56,413 nt of DNA, from contig KZ111155.1 of assembly GCA_002077045.2 (NCBI GenBank), positions 161,665 to 218,077 on the forward strand, written 5' to 3'. The notes below the pieces were generated by a model. That model had not been told where the DNA came from. It saw only the letters and a list, made by a program, of their open reading frames with translations, and did no database searches. Shown one piece after another: positions 11,274 through 21,422 of the stretch; the stretch's first letter is position 1; the number at the start of each line of letters is the position of its first letter. This DNA comes from Rachicladosporium sp. CCFEE 5018 (lineage: Eukaryota > Ascomycota > Dothideomycetes > Cladosporiales > Cladosporiaceae). The translations under genes were made by a program, and so were the position numbers.

Positions 11274-11990
11274 TCACCACGGCAAACGAGGCCGTGGCGC
11301 CGTATCCCTGAACCCCTGCGCTTGCCGACAGTCGTAGTACAAGATCACTAAGTTTGCCGCCGCCACCGCATCCTCCTTATTCACCTCCGCCATAGTGAAG
11401 ATGCGCATTGAGATCGTCTCCCGCAAGTCCCACAAGACCGCCACCTGATCCACTTCATTCTGATGCATCCTGCGTATCAACGCCGCTCTGAGATCCTCCA
11501 AGACCAGGAGATCCGAGTACCTCACAACCAGATCGACGGCATGTCGGATATTATTACGCAGCATGGTGGTTCTCTCCGCGTCGCCGCTCGTTGTCATCGC
11601 TGCTGCATGTCCAGAGAATTGCGTGGGCCAGTGACTCCCTAGGTTCGGCACACGACGAGCGAGCGCCAGACGTTCCATCATGACCCACTCCGTCTTGCGT
11701 TTGATCGTCGGCGTGCTCCTGGCCGTGGTCGTGGCGCGTTCGTTTCGCATCTCCACTAGCTCAGCGACTTTCCCAGCTTCCGTACAGGTCATGAGCAACG
11801 GGTGTTCAGTGGGCTGGCAGATGTGGCAGTAGTAGCGGTCTGGGAGGTCTGACTCCGAGAGCGGAAGACCCATGCAGAGAAGATGCTGCCAGGTGCTACA
11901 GATGGAGCATTGCACGAATTTGCGAGGATCCTCTTGGTCGATTTCGAGGCATGGGCAGTTGATGACGTTGCCGGGTGCTGCGGAGGCCAT
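11274..11990 (-). CDS. Small PHD-like zinc-finger protein, family member B
   Basis: Single-exon gene of 238 residues, start at 11990. The first 60 residues have an almost canonical PHD pattern: CPCLE, VQCSIC, WQHLLC, YYCHIC. The spacing matches member A (C-x-C, C-x2-C, H-x2-C, C-x2-C), with a Trp just before the His as in classical PHD fingers. After the finger there is a charged, helical region of ~170 residues with no domain I recognise. It lacks the GVLGE C-terminal tag of A and C and ends in PRPRLPW. It is transcribed toward CDC5 and shares a ~530 bp upstream region with member C. Histone-tail binding is plausible for the finger; the biological role is unknown. Confidence 0.65.
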   Translation of the reverse strand: MASAAPGNVINCPCLEIDQEDPRKFVQCSICSTWQHLLCMGLPLSESDLPDRYYCHICQPTEHPLLMTCTEAGKVAELVEMRNERATTTARSTPTIKRKTEWVMMERLALARRVPNLGSHWPTQFSGHAAAMTTSGDAERTTMLRNNIRHAVDLVVRYSDLLVLEDLRAALIRRMHQNEVDQVAVLWDLRETISMRIFTMAEVNKEDAVAAANLVILYYDCRQAQGFRDTAPRPRLPW

Positions 11991-12520
11991 TGAGTCTTTC
12001 TCGATGTACTAGGGAACGGAGCTGACTTGTGTGCGAACGGGTTACGGTCATTCTCACGCCAAAGTCCTGTCACTTGAGGTATTACCCTTGTGTTGGTGAG
12101 ACAGTGGCGATTGCCTGACACATTAAGTGAATCGAGACAAGCAGCCGAAAGTCGAAAGTTGCACGCCTGTAGAAGTCTGCCCCTTCCTGGCTGCTTTTGA
12201 CTGCACCATGAGTACTTCTCTGCTGTTCCCATGCCTGTGAGAACGATAGCGTCGGCTGGGTTATCTCCCAACTTTCCACCAACTTCAATAGATTCGTGAC
12301 GTGACTCGACAGTTGCAGCGCAGTGAACACGTGTGAGGGACGTTATGATGCCAGAACGTGCCCTACGACTCTGGAAGGGGCACGGAGTAGTTCTCGTCGT
12401 TTCGAAGACCAGAAGAGACCGCGCTTAATTCACCAACGTAGACATATGGATGAGAAAGAAGACTTACCTAGCGTCCTCACTGGTCAGCAGTACGATATCC
12501 CGCTATCCTCAACTGCCATC
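11991..12520. other. Divergent promoter region between PHD-like B and C
   Basis: About 530 bases between the divergent starts at 11990 (-) and 12521 (+). An upstream in-frame ATG for member C at 12446 (and an open frame from 12323) leaves its exact start open. I see no other feature. Confidence 0.4.
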
Positions 12521-13156
12521 ATGCCAGGCTACGACATCACCAACGTTAACAGCTACTGTCCGAACGATAAGTACATCTCCCCAGGCATGCTCTACTACTT
12601 TACCTGCAACTCTTCGCAGCACCACGAATGCATGGCGAGATTCGGCGATCCTGTTCCAGACAATGTGCCAAAGTACGGCGATGCAGACGTGTACCAGTGC
12701 TACGTGTGCGCGCCAGCGAAGTGGCCGAAGATCACCTACAATATGCGTAAGAGCTGGGCCGACGACATCATCGACATCTGCAAGGCTCACGTAGCCCATC
12801 TGCGGTCTACGCAGTGTTCGCAGCCTCAGGGCGTGCTGACTCAAGCGGTCTACGATCGTTCTAAGCAGCAGGCTCAGCCAATTGGGACAGTTGCTAGCAT
12901 CAGCAACCCCCCTCAAAGCTTTTGGCTTCGCTGTTAGGCTGGTTTGCGAGCATGGTCTGCGATAGTGACCGTGGATGAACTTTGGGCCGTGTTCATTGCG
13001 CTCGATGCCTGTCGGAAAGGCTCGCTTGGCGGACCCGTGGTCGTGGACACCCTATCCCCCTTCGCGCAGCAAGTCATGGGCAGACTAGGACATGGAGTCC
13101 TGGGAGAGGTTCTTGGTCTGGTGCCGCGTGGGACGGCGTGGGACGGACACTCTTAG
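12521..13156 (+). pseudogene. PHD-like family member C, interrupted by an in-frame TAG
   Basis: The frame starting at 12521 (upstream in-frame ATG at 12446) reads to a TAG at 12935-12937 and then stays open in the same frame to 13156. The N-terminal part has a degenerate finger: NSYCP, FTCNSSQHHEC, YQCYVC; at least one Cys of the PHD set is missing. The part after the TAG ends in GHGVLGEVLGLV, matching the GVLGEILGVV end of member A, so both halves belong to one gene. I found no convincing intron that removes the TAG. It may be a nonsense allele, a truncated but expressed protein, or a base error. The start at 12521 is preferred because it places the finger at the same distance from the N-terminus as in A and B. 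Confidence 0.5.
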
Positions 13157-14140
13157 CCAGTCGCTGGGTAGCAGGAGGGGACTGGCGAGCCAGTAGCTAG
13201 AACGTAGCGTACACATTGATAGTGTTCCGATAGAACATACGCTCAGCGCGCTCGGTTCCGTGGTAAAGCACGTGTTCCATCGCGTGTTTGCCATGACGTC
13301 CGTATGTTCCACGCACTGGGGACCGATCTATCGCGTGGCCGGGAACGTGTACGCAAACCATGGTTCTGGGTTCTGGTTCTCACCGCATTTGTGAACATCT
13401 GCCTGTTGTGAGCACCAGTACCGCGTAATACTCAATACGTCAATGACAACAGTGCAGTCCTGCGAGCACGTGACGATCGTCATCGCTCCTTCCCCTCTCG
13501 GTGCCAAGTCCAGTCATCCCGTCCGCCAAGCCCACCAACAAGTCAGCAGCCCATCGCCGCCCGTCCCCAAACCCTATCCTCAGTCCAATGCAACCTCATC
13601 CCTTACAGATGTAACGTCATTGCACAGCACCTTCCAATTGGGTGCGTATAGGAGCCGGCAGAAGTCAAGTGCCAAAATCACCCGAGTGGAGTGATGCTGG
13701 CGCAGGGTCGAAAGCAGGGTCCGCTGCTGTGCCGGGAAGTATGAGATCTGTGGCTTGGTGGCTTGCGGAAGCTGATTCCACAAATGTTCCGTGGTGGTTT
13801 GAAAGTTTTATGAGGCGAGTGGCGAGATAGTGTTTGAAGGGCTCGAGCTCGTGATACAGTACTGACCGCACTGGCAATGGATGTCCAGATCACTGTGACA
13901 CAACTGGAAAAGTTGAGACCAGAAACAAGAAATGTCGTGACTCAGAGGTTTTACGATAATTCGTACAATCGAACAGTACATCTAACGTATCAAGCCCTCG
14001 GGCGTTGACAACGTCTCCGCCCAAAACTCCTCGCCATGGCATTCAAGCCTGTCCTGGCAACCTTGCCTTAACTTTAGGGGTATCAAGTAAAAGTAGCGAC
14101 AGTTTTAAGACAAATCAGACAGCAACAAGTCCTCGTCGGA
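13157..14140. other. Intergenic, PHD-like C to FlbC-like gene
   Basis: About 980 bases between two converging genes. Several copies of a GTTCC-containing word lie between 13215 and 13790, but I see no clear repeat unit or palindrome. Open frames such as 13443-13694 have no recognisable content. Confidence 0.35.
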
Positions 14141-14974
14141 TCACTCGTCGTCATCCGGTGAAGGGTGGTCATGCCCCTCGCCCTTGTGCACCTTGCGATG
14201 CCGTCGCAAATTCGAGACGACTGAGAAGTGACGGCCGCAACCATCCACGTTGCAAGAGAAAGCTGAGAATATGTCAGTACTTGGTAAACCTCAGGATGTT
14301 TTCGATCGACTTACGCTTCTCGCCTGTGTGGCTGTACATGTGTGTTTGCAACGAGCTGGGTCGCGTGAAGCGCTTGTCGCAGATCTTGCACTTGTGCTTC
14401 TTCTGGCTGCTGGAAGAGACTTTCGAGCTGAACTGACCCATCATGGACTGTGGCGCAGGTGGTAGCGTGCCGCCAATGAGTCCAGATGGGCGAGGTAGCG
14501 TCCGTGAACCGCCCATCTCGACTTCGCTCGCTGAGCTGTAGTCTCCTACAGAGTACTCGCTCACAGAGCTGGAGTAGTGGTTCTGGTAGCCGCTGCCGGA
14601 TGAGATCGAAGAATGCGATGAGTGGCTNNNNNNNNNNNNNNNNNNNNNNNNNNNNNNNNNNNNNNNNNNNNNNNNNNNNNNNNNNNNNNNNNNNNNNNNN
14701 NNNNNNNNNNNNNNNNNNNNNNNNNNNTGATACCTGTGGCCATTGATGTCGCTGGCATCTGTGGGGCGGAATACCCAGCAGAGATGTTGGGTAGCTGAGG
14801 CTTGTAATCGGTCATGGGAGCGGTCGGCAACGACGGCGCGTACATTTGCGATTGTGTCGTCGCCACCCTGGAGCCCCAGGGATCGGTGAACTGAGGCTGT
14901 GCGTATCTCATGGCATCGTAACCCATGGTGTGGTATGAGGGCTGGTGTTGGCGGTTGTCGACAGCCATTGCCAT
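14141..14974 (-). CDS. flbC: C2H2 transcription factor resembling the conidiation regulator FlbC
   Basis: Exons are 14315-14974 and 14141-14262, with a 52 bp intron (GTAAGT...CTCAG) inside the finger region. The first exon is cut by the 100-N gap at 14628-14727, so its length and frame across the gap are not fixed. The N-terminus is Tyr/Gln/Pro/Met-rich (MAMAVDNRQHQPSYHT). The C-terminus has two C2H2 fingers: CKICDKRFTRPSSLQTHMYSH, then after the spliced GEKPF linker CNVDGCGRHFSVVSNLRRHR, ending in an acidic tail. This finger pair is what I recall for FlbC, an activator of asexual development in Aspergillus; other C2H2 regulators with similar fingers cannot be excluded. The protein is preceded by an unusually long gene-free region, fitting a developmental regulator. 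Confidence 0.7.
14628..14727. other. Assembly gap (100 N)
   Basis: Exactly 100 N's, the conventional placeholder for a gap of unknown size. It falls in the first exon of the FlbC-like gene. Confidence 0.99.
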
Positions 14975-17259
14975 TGTGTATGGTCGGTATGTATGAAGTG
15001 TAGTCGTTGATGATCAGCGGCCTGGCAACGTGGAAAAACGTGGAGACCCAGACAGATGTGCAGGATCAGCGTGCTTAAGTGCCTTGCTCCAGAAGGTGGG
15101 GAGTTCAAAAGTAACGGGTCCCGATGGTACCACCTTTAACGGGCGGCGCTTGGGCTTGGATGGTTCCTGGATCGAGGAAGAGTCGTTACTGGACAACGGC
15201 GGAAACCCTTTGCAACTAACCAGTCCGGTCGATGTAGCAATGGCGATCGTTGCTGGTGAAGGCTGAGTGATGCAGGACGAGGCGACGGCAGTGTTTCCCT
15301 GTGGTTGAAGATCGGGCAAGGCGAAGGGCAGTGCCGAAGCTCAATTCTCACTTGGGCAAAGGATCGACTTGATCGTCTTGAGTACTGTGGAGTAGAATCG
15401 GTGTGTGTGTTTCAGATGTCTGGTGATGATCTCTTCTATGCGGAAGACGTAGCTGAAGCGTGTCTGCGTTGGGACAGCTTTTTGCGGATCAAAACTGAAT
15501 TGATGGCGAGGGGAATGCCGAGAGTAATATGGCCACCCTTCATTGCGAAAAGGTCGCGCGAATGATGATGTGGAGGTAGGATCCGACGTCATGGCTTGAT
15601 GGAGAAGCCAGCCACATTGCAGGGGAGGCGCTACCCTGCATGGTCCCTGCTTCGCTAACCTCAAGTCTCAGGGTCCACATTTGTCGACGGGCTTGCGGGA
15701 TCCGGACAGAAGAAACAGCGCTCATTCGCCTCGGCAGAGTCGCAATCATCTCCAAGCCCCCTGCGAGCACACCATTCACGATGCCGTGTGCTCCATGATT
15801 GCGCGCGCTGCTCATTGGGTATCGTAAAAGCGGTATGCCATGTTTCAGCAGACGTGACCAAGGCTCGTGCACCCCTTCCACGCTTGCGCAATCGCTACGG
15901 CACAGTCCAAGGTACTGTATCGCTGTATATCTTTGTACAGCTTCATGCAGCATAGCGATACAGCGGAATTGCAAGGATCATAAGACGTGCTCCAGCAGCC
16001 TGCATAGTATGATCAACAATGAGGCGCACTACAGCATTCAACAATCAGCGATTTCCAGGCAGATTTGCTGTCCACAGTAGGATAAGACTAGGTAGTTGTG
16101 CGAGGCGGTGTGCATCCGTATGCGCAGAGTTCGTCAATAGCTCACTCGAGCTCTGCTGACGCCGTTGGCGCTAGAGCGCAATGGCTCGCATCTCCATCTT
16201 CAAAGTGGGTAAGAATAGCTTGCTGCGAGCGCAGTGCTTCCAGCCCCGCGATCGCGGTCGATGAATGTAGCTCGAGCAGTGATGGTCGCTACCAGGTCAT
16301 CTAGTAAACAGGCCTAGTAAAATTTACATGTCTGGTCCAAGAAGATGTGCCTGAGGATACACAAGTCATATCGTGTATCGAGGGTCTACGCTTGGCATGT
16401 CGACATTGCACCTCCGTTGTGTCGCCTGCTTGGACCTATCCTATTGCTTCGGAAATTTCGGTCAGCCGATGATACAGTACACCCGCGCGGTCGTTCCACC
16501 GGTTATTCCTCGCGCAGCAATCTTCCTCCTTCTCGAATAGTGGCTCTAGCGACCCCGCGCCATCTCTCAGCCAAGCGAGGAGTTGAGTGCCGATTTCCGT
16601 TTGCCAAGGCAGGTCATCACGATAAGCTTGAATTAGCCCACGAAGCCAAAATTGACCAGTTTCGCAATGAACTTTACGAGCAATGTACGAGATTGACTTT
16701 CATCCACCTCGGAGGGGCGGTGCACTGCTCGCGCCATCTACCTGGGAATTACATGGAGATGTCAAACCCTCCGGAGAAAGGCGTTTCAGGACTTTTTGAG
16801 TTTGTGTCGCTGCTTCTTGTGGAGAAGCTTGCGGCAATTCGGTACTCAGTCGAAGTGGCTTGTGGAGGACCACACCTTAGTGGCATTCTTCCGCTGGCAC
16901 CTTGAGCGGATCAGGGCTTACCAGTCCACTTGCCCAGAACGCCGGCGACCTCGAGGCAGATGTCTTGGTGTCACAGGGCAAAATATGCTCTGCCAAATGG
17001 CTGTCATACTAAGGAGGACAATGGACGGGACAAGCGTCGAATTGAAACAGACGACTGCTGACGATCACACGCACGGCGAGCAGCCCCCTATGTATCATCA
17101 TGTGTCGATCTCATGAGTGATCCACCTGATCGACAGACCACACAGATAATTCACGGGGAGTCATTCACGAGGAGAAAGCACGTGCTGAACCCGGGTCGCT
17201 GGCTCTCGGAATGAACCATCGCTGTCCTACACCAATGCCCGTATCGTGGTATCATTTCT
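14975..17259. other. Long gene-free region upstream of the FlbC-like gene
   Basis: About 2.3 kb. The first ~350 bases next to the start are probably leader and core promoter of the FlbC-like gene (minus strand). The longest open frame, 16345-16905 (+), encodes 186 residues with no motif or family resemblance and I do not call it a gene. Nothing else is supported. Confidence 0.4.
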
Positions 17260-18788
17260 CTAGGTATCGATCATAACATCTGCCTTCCGCTTCTTCGCAC
17301 CCGTATGCACCTTTACACCTGGTTTTGCCCCATTGGCATGAGATCCATTGGGTACGGCGGTGTGCTCCTGTGTATGCGCGATTCCGTTGTTTGTCGCACC
17401 CATGATTGCTTCGACATCGTTGCACAGATTACCGGCTGAAGCAAGATCAGACTCGGGTTCCACATGGTCTCCTTCCACCACCGGATGAGCTGTCAAAACA
17501 CCCTCAATATCGCCGAACCAGTTCTCGAACTTCCCGTACCAATCGACTGTGGCCGCGAGGGCGTCCTCGAACTTGGTCCGCTGCTCCCAGCCAAGCTGTC
17601 GTAGCTTCTTCCCATCCACGGCGTACCTGCGATCGTTGAACTTTCTGTCGTGTGTGTGCTGGATCCATATACTCTTGTCTGTCAAGCCGAAGAGGTCGAG
17701 CAGCTTTTCTGCAAGCCCGATATTCGAGATCTCATCTCTGGAGTCAACGTTATAGGTCTGCCCAATCTCGCCCTTGTGCAGGATTGTGTCGAAGGCTTCG
17801 GCAGCGTCTCCGGCGTAGAGGTATTGGCGGGTGTGCTGGCCGTCTCCATGCAGCAACAACGGCATCTGCCGGCGGAGCAGATTGATGAACTTTGGGATGA
17901 CCTTCTCTGGATACTGTCCAGCAGTCAGCAACGCGATCGCACGTTCCTACTGGCACAAGCGCTTACTTGATGCGGTCTCATGACATTGTTGAGACGTATC
18001 ACGACCGCTGGAAGCTTGTGGCTCTTCACGTAGCCCTTTACAATCATCTCTGCTGCTGCCTTACTGGCCGAGTATGGGTTTGATGGGTCCAGGGTGCTCG
18101 ACTCCACGAGATCGGCTGCCAAAGCTTCTCCATAGACCTGATCTACAGTAAGTTACGGTTCGATAATTCGCGGCTCCCTAGGCTCTTGCAACAGTACACG
18201 TACCTCATCGGTCGAGATGTGGTAGAATCTCTTGAATTTTCCGTACTCTTTGATCGACTCCAGCAAGACATGCGTTCCGAGCACGTTATTCTTCGTGAAG
18301 TTGTACGAGTTACCGAAGCTCAAGTCAACGTGCGTATGCGCAGCCAAAAGGAACACAGTATCGATATTGTGCTTCTTCAGACACCTCAGCACATCGATCG
18401 GCTGCGTCACATCGCCGTGGAAGAAGTCGAAGTTGCCTTTGCTCTCGAGCATGCGGGCATTGTTCAGTGAGCTGCAGTAATCGAGCTTATCGAACGAGAC
18501 CACGTTGTACGCATTCGGATACTTGACTGTAAGGTGCCGGACCAGCGAGGAACCTATGAAGCCTTCTCCGCCGGTGACGAGGATGTTCCGAACGTTTGGC
18601 AGAGGCTCGAAGCAGGTCTGGCCGGTGAGTAGAGGAGCTGCATGCCAGATACCCTCATCGCGGAATCGCAAGAAGCGGGAGTCGAGACTTGTGCGGACTG
18701 ACAACGTGCCAGATTAGCGACCTGATGTTTGGTTCCACGGGAGCCTCACATACCTACCAGACTGATCCCACGCTGCGCTATCTACCAT
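17260..18788 (-). CDS. UDP-glucose 4,6-dehydratase (RmlB-type), UDP-rhamnose pathway
   Basis: Four exons: 18758-18788, 18204-18697, 17967-18137, 17260-17913; introns of 60, 66 and 53 bp. The product is 449 residues and starts MVDSAAWDQSVRTSLDSR. It is an extended SDR: VTGGEGFIGSS nucleotide-binding loop (about residues 51-61), HVDLSFGNSYNFTKNN, the catalytic STDEV (Asp174-Glu175) and Tyr197/Lys201 in NPYSASKAAAEM, then RLNNVMRPHQYPEKVIPKF and GDGQHTRQYLYAGDAAEAF. This is the RmlB/RHM-N-domain signature: NAD-dependent conversion of UDP-glucose to UDP-4-keto-6-deoxyglucose, the first step to UDP-rhamnose. A ~100-residue C-terminal extension ends in basic residues. It is divergent from the transporter gene, with 195 bp between starts, and one gene away from the epimerase/reductase that would use its product. 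dTDP-glucose as substrate is unlikely in a fungus. Confidence 0.88.
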
Positions 18789-18983
18789 CTTGAGGTCGGC
18801 AAAGGTAGTCGGTTGAGGTTTGCTGAAGGACAGCACGAAATATGCCACTGATCACATGTCCTTGCATGAGCTCCGGGATCTTGCGCCAGGTGTATGGAAT
18901 GCTTGAAAACGCGCGCACTTAAGCAGTGTCGCAGCCAGTTTCAAAGATCGAATTGCTGGGCCATCGGACCTGCTATGATATCG
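18789..18983. promoter_or_regulatory. Shared divergent promoter of the UDP-rhamnose module
   Basis: Only 195 bases separate the start codons of the dehydratase (18788, -) and the transporter (18984, +), so both core promoters must lie here. Such an arrangement would allow joint control. I cannot assign a specific factor-binding site. Confidence 0.55.
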
Positions 18984-20168
18984 ATGGATCCCAAGGCTTA
19001 CGAGAGTGACGACGATAACAACGAGGAGAAGACATTCCTTCAGCAGCACGATGACGAGAAAGCACAAATACAGCCCTTGCCAAAGAAGACTGAGGGCTTC
19101 AGCAACACTTTCTGGGCAGCCAGTGGGCTCAATGTGGTGGCTACGGTGTCCATCGTGAGCACCAAACCTAGACCCCCTGGTAGTTGGGGATTAACATAGC
19201 GCTCAGGTCTTCGTGAGCAAACACATCTTCCAACACGCAGCCCTCCGGCACGCCCAAGTCGCCTTCACCGCCTCGCACTTTGCAGCCACGGCCCTCTTCC
19301 TCTACGTCGTCTCCCGTCCACGGCTCAATTTCTTTCAAGCAAAGCGAGTGCCCGTACTCAAGATCATACCGCTAGTAGTCGCCTTCATCTGCAGTGTAGT
19401 CTTCACCAACGCTTCGCTGGCATACTGCAGCATCCAGTCCTACCAGATCGTGCGAGCGCTCGGTACACCATTCGTGGCATTCATCAATTACCTCACCTCT
19501 GGCGCTACGATTCCGCTGCGAGCGGCGCTGACACTGGTGCCGGTCTGCGCTGGGATTGCGGTGGTGGGGTACTTTGACACTGATGCGAAGAAGAATGCTT
19601 CGGAGAAGGGCACTACGCCGCTAGGCGCCGTATTCGCGTTTACCGCACTCATGGCGAGCGGGATTTACACTGTTTGGATTGGGAGATACGACAAGCTGCT
19701 TGATTGCACGAGTCAGCAGCTTTTGCTCAACCAGACGCCTGTGAGCGTGCTGATCATGCTATATGTCATTCCGTTCTCAGATGATGTGACGGCTTGGAAG
19801 GGACTAGATGTGTGGACTTGGCCGCTTGTGGCGGTCGTAAGTACAACCTGTGTCCTTGCAGATATCTAAACACTGACATTACGCCAGAGCTGCATACTAG
19901 CCGTCCTCATCAACCTCTCCCAATTCTTCATCATTAACGAGGCTGGACCGGTCGCAAGCACAGTCGTGGGCCACTTCAAGACATGCACCATCGTCGTGCT
20001 TGGTTGGATGTGGAGTCGAAAACCGCTGCAGGATGGGAGCCTCGCAGGCATTGTGATGGCGATCGGCGGCATCATTGCGTACGTCGTCTTTGCTTCCGAC
20101 GATATGAGACAATTGACTGACAGCAATACAGGTATTCTGTCATCACGCAGCGAGAGGCGCGAATGTGA
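18984..20168 (+). CDS. SLC35/NST-KT-type nucleotide-sugar transporter
   Basis: Exons 18984-19154, 19207-19836, 19888-20078 and 20132-20168 with introns of 52, 51 and 53 bp give 342 residues. A hydrophilic acidic N-terminus (MDPKAYESDDDNNEEK) is followed by about ten hydrophobic segments of the drug/metabolite transporter (TPT/SLC35) fold: NTFWAASGLNVVATVSIVF, ASHFAATALFLYVV, VFTNASLAYCSIQSYQIVRAL, HFKTCTIVVLGWMW and others. The NASLxYxSxxxYQ and HxKT-like segments match the SLC35E3/plant NST-KT group, which includes UDP-rhamnose/UDP-galactose Golgi transporters. Substrate cannot be read from sequence. Its position between the dehydratase and the epimerase/reductase suggests UDP-rhamnose or UDP-glucose; this is an inference. 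An upstream in-frame ATG at 18975, and another at 18894, are possible starts. Confidence 0.82.
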
Positions 20169-20366
20169 CGCGCGAACAAAGTCCTTGCATTGGCTGGTAT
20201 GTTGGCGTATGCCAGGTGAAACCTCCCTCTTCAAGCCCTTACATATATGCCAAGATTATGGCTTTCCTCTCAATGCAACGATGGTCTAAGTGCCTTTCGG
20301 TCCTGCCCGTACAATATATCAATTAAGAAGTCGATCAAGCCTCCCGGAATCAAGCCACCACTGACC

Positions 20367-21403
20367 ATGTCTCCTTCCACCCCCAACCGTTTCCTCCTCA
20401 TCGGCGGCCGCGGCTGGATAGCCTCCCACCTCCACGCCCTCGTAACCGCCTCGCACAGAATTGACCTCTCAACTACAGTCCGCATGGAAGACCGCCCAGC
20501 CATGGAAGCCGTCTTCGACACCTTCAATCCCACCCGAGTAATTTGCTGCGCAGGCTTCACGGGCAGACCAAATGACGATCAGTGTGAGGAGAAGAAGCAG
20601 GAGACCGTGATGTGTAATGTGACTGGGCTGTTGATGCTGGCGCATTTGTGTTGGGAACGGGGGGTGCACTTGAGTGTTATGGCTACGGGATGTGAGTGCT
20701 TTTCTCTGTCGTGATCCGCAGTGTGTGGAGTGGTGCTGATGGTCTTGTGACAGGCATCTACACCTCAACCTACACCCCCGACCGCACCCAGCTCCTCAGC
20801 CGTCCCTTCACCGAAGACGACCCAGCGAATTTCAACGGCAGCTTCTACTCCCGCACGAAAGCCCACCTCGAGGAGATAATGCGACACACTTACCCCGACG
20901 TCCTGATCCTCCGCGTTCGCATGCCTATAAGCGATGACTTGCACCCTCGCTCGTTCGTAACGAAGATCACGAAGTACGAGCACGTCGTCAATATCCCCAA
21001 CTCGAACTCGATCTTGCATGATCTGCTGCCAGTAGCGATCGCCATGAGCGAGCAGGAGGAAGTCGGCATTTACAACTTCACGAATCCGGGGGCGATCAGC
21101 CACAATGAGGTGTTGTCGCTGTATCAGCAGATCGTCGATCCGGGATATACCTGGAAGAACTTCACTCTTGAAGAGCAGGCGAAGGTCATAAAGGCTGATC
21201 GGAGTAATTGCGAGTTGGACTGCGCGAAGCTCATGGCGTTGGTGAAAGAGTATCAAGGCATGGGGATTGATGTCGAGGTGCCGGAGATCCACGAGGCGTA
21301 TCAGAGGTGTTTTGGCAGGATGCGAGAGCAGATGTCGTGGAAGCAGGGCGCCGAAGCTGGCGCGGCGTTGAGCACTGAGGCTGCTGTGACTGTGAATGTG
21401 TAG
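20367..21403 (+). CDS. UDP-4-keto-6-deoxyglucose 3,5-epimerase/4-reductase (NRS/ER type)
   Basis: Two exons, 20367-20691 and 20754-21403 (62 bp intron, donor GTGAGT), 324 residues. The N-terminus has the NADPH loop LIGGRGWIAS and the RVICCAGFTGRPNDDQCE segment. The catalytic Tyr140/Lys144 sit in FYSRTKAHLE. Then come VLILRVRMPISDDLHPRS, VVNIPNSNSILHDLLP and GIYNFTNPGAISHNEVL. These blocks define NRS/ER and the C-terminal half of plant RHM, a single polypeptide that epimerises C3 and C5 and reduces C4 to make UDP-beta-L-rhamnose. It directly follows the transporter on the same strand with 198 bp between them, and completes the pathway begun by the dehydratase at 17260-18788. It converges with TRM82, with only 19 bases between stop codons. 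Confidence 0.9.
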
Positions 21404-21422
21404 CTCCGCAGTATATACTCGC

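Noticed and set aside
16345..16905. 186-codon open frame upstream of the dehydratase gene
   Set aside because: No motif, no signal of introns, composition not unlike chance frames; kept only as a note in the intergenic entry.
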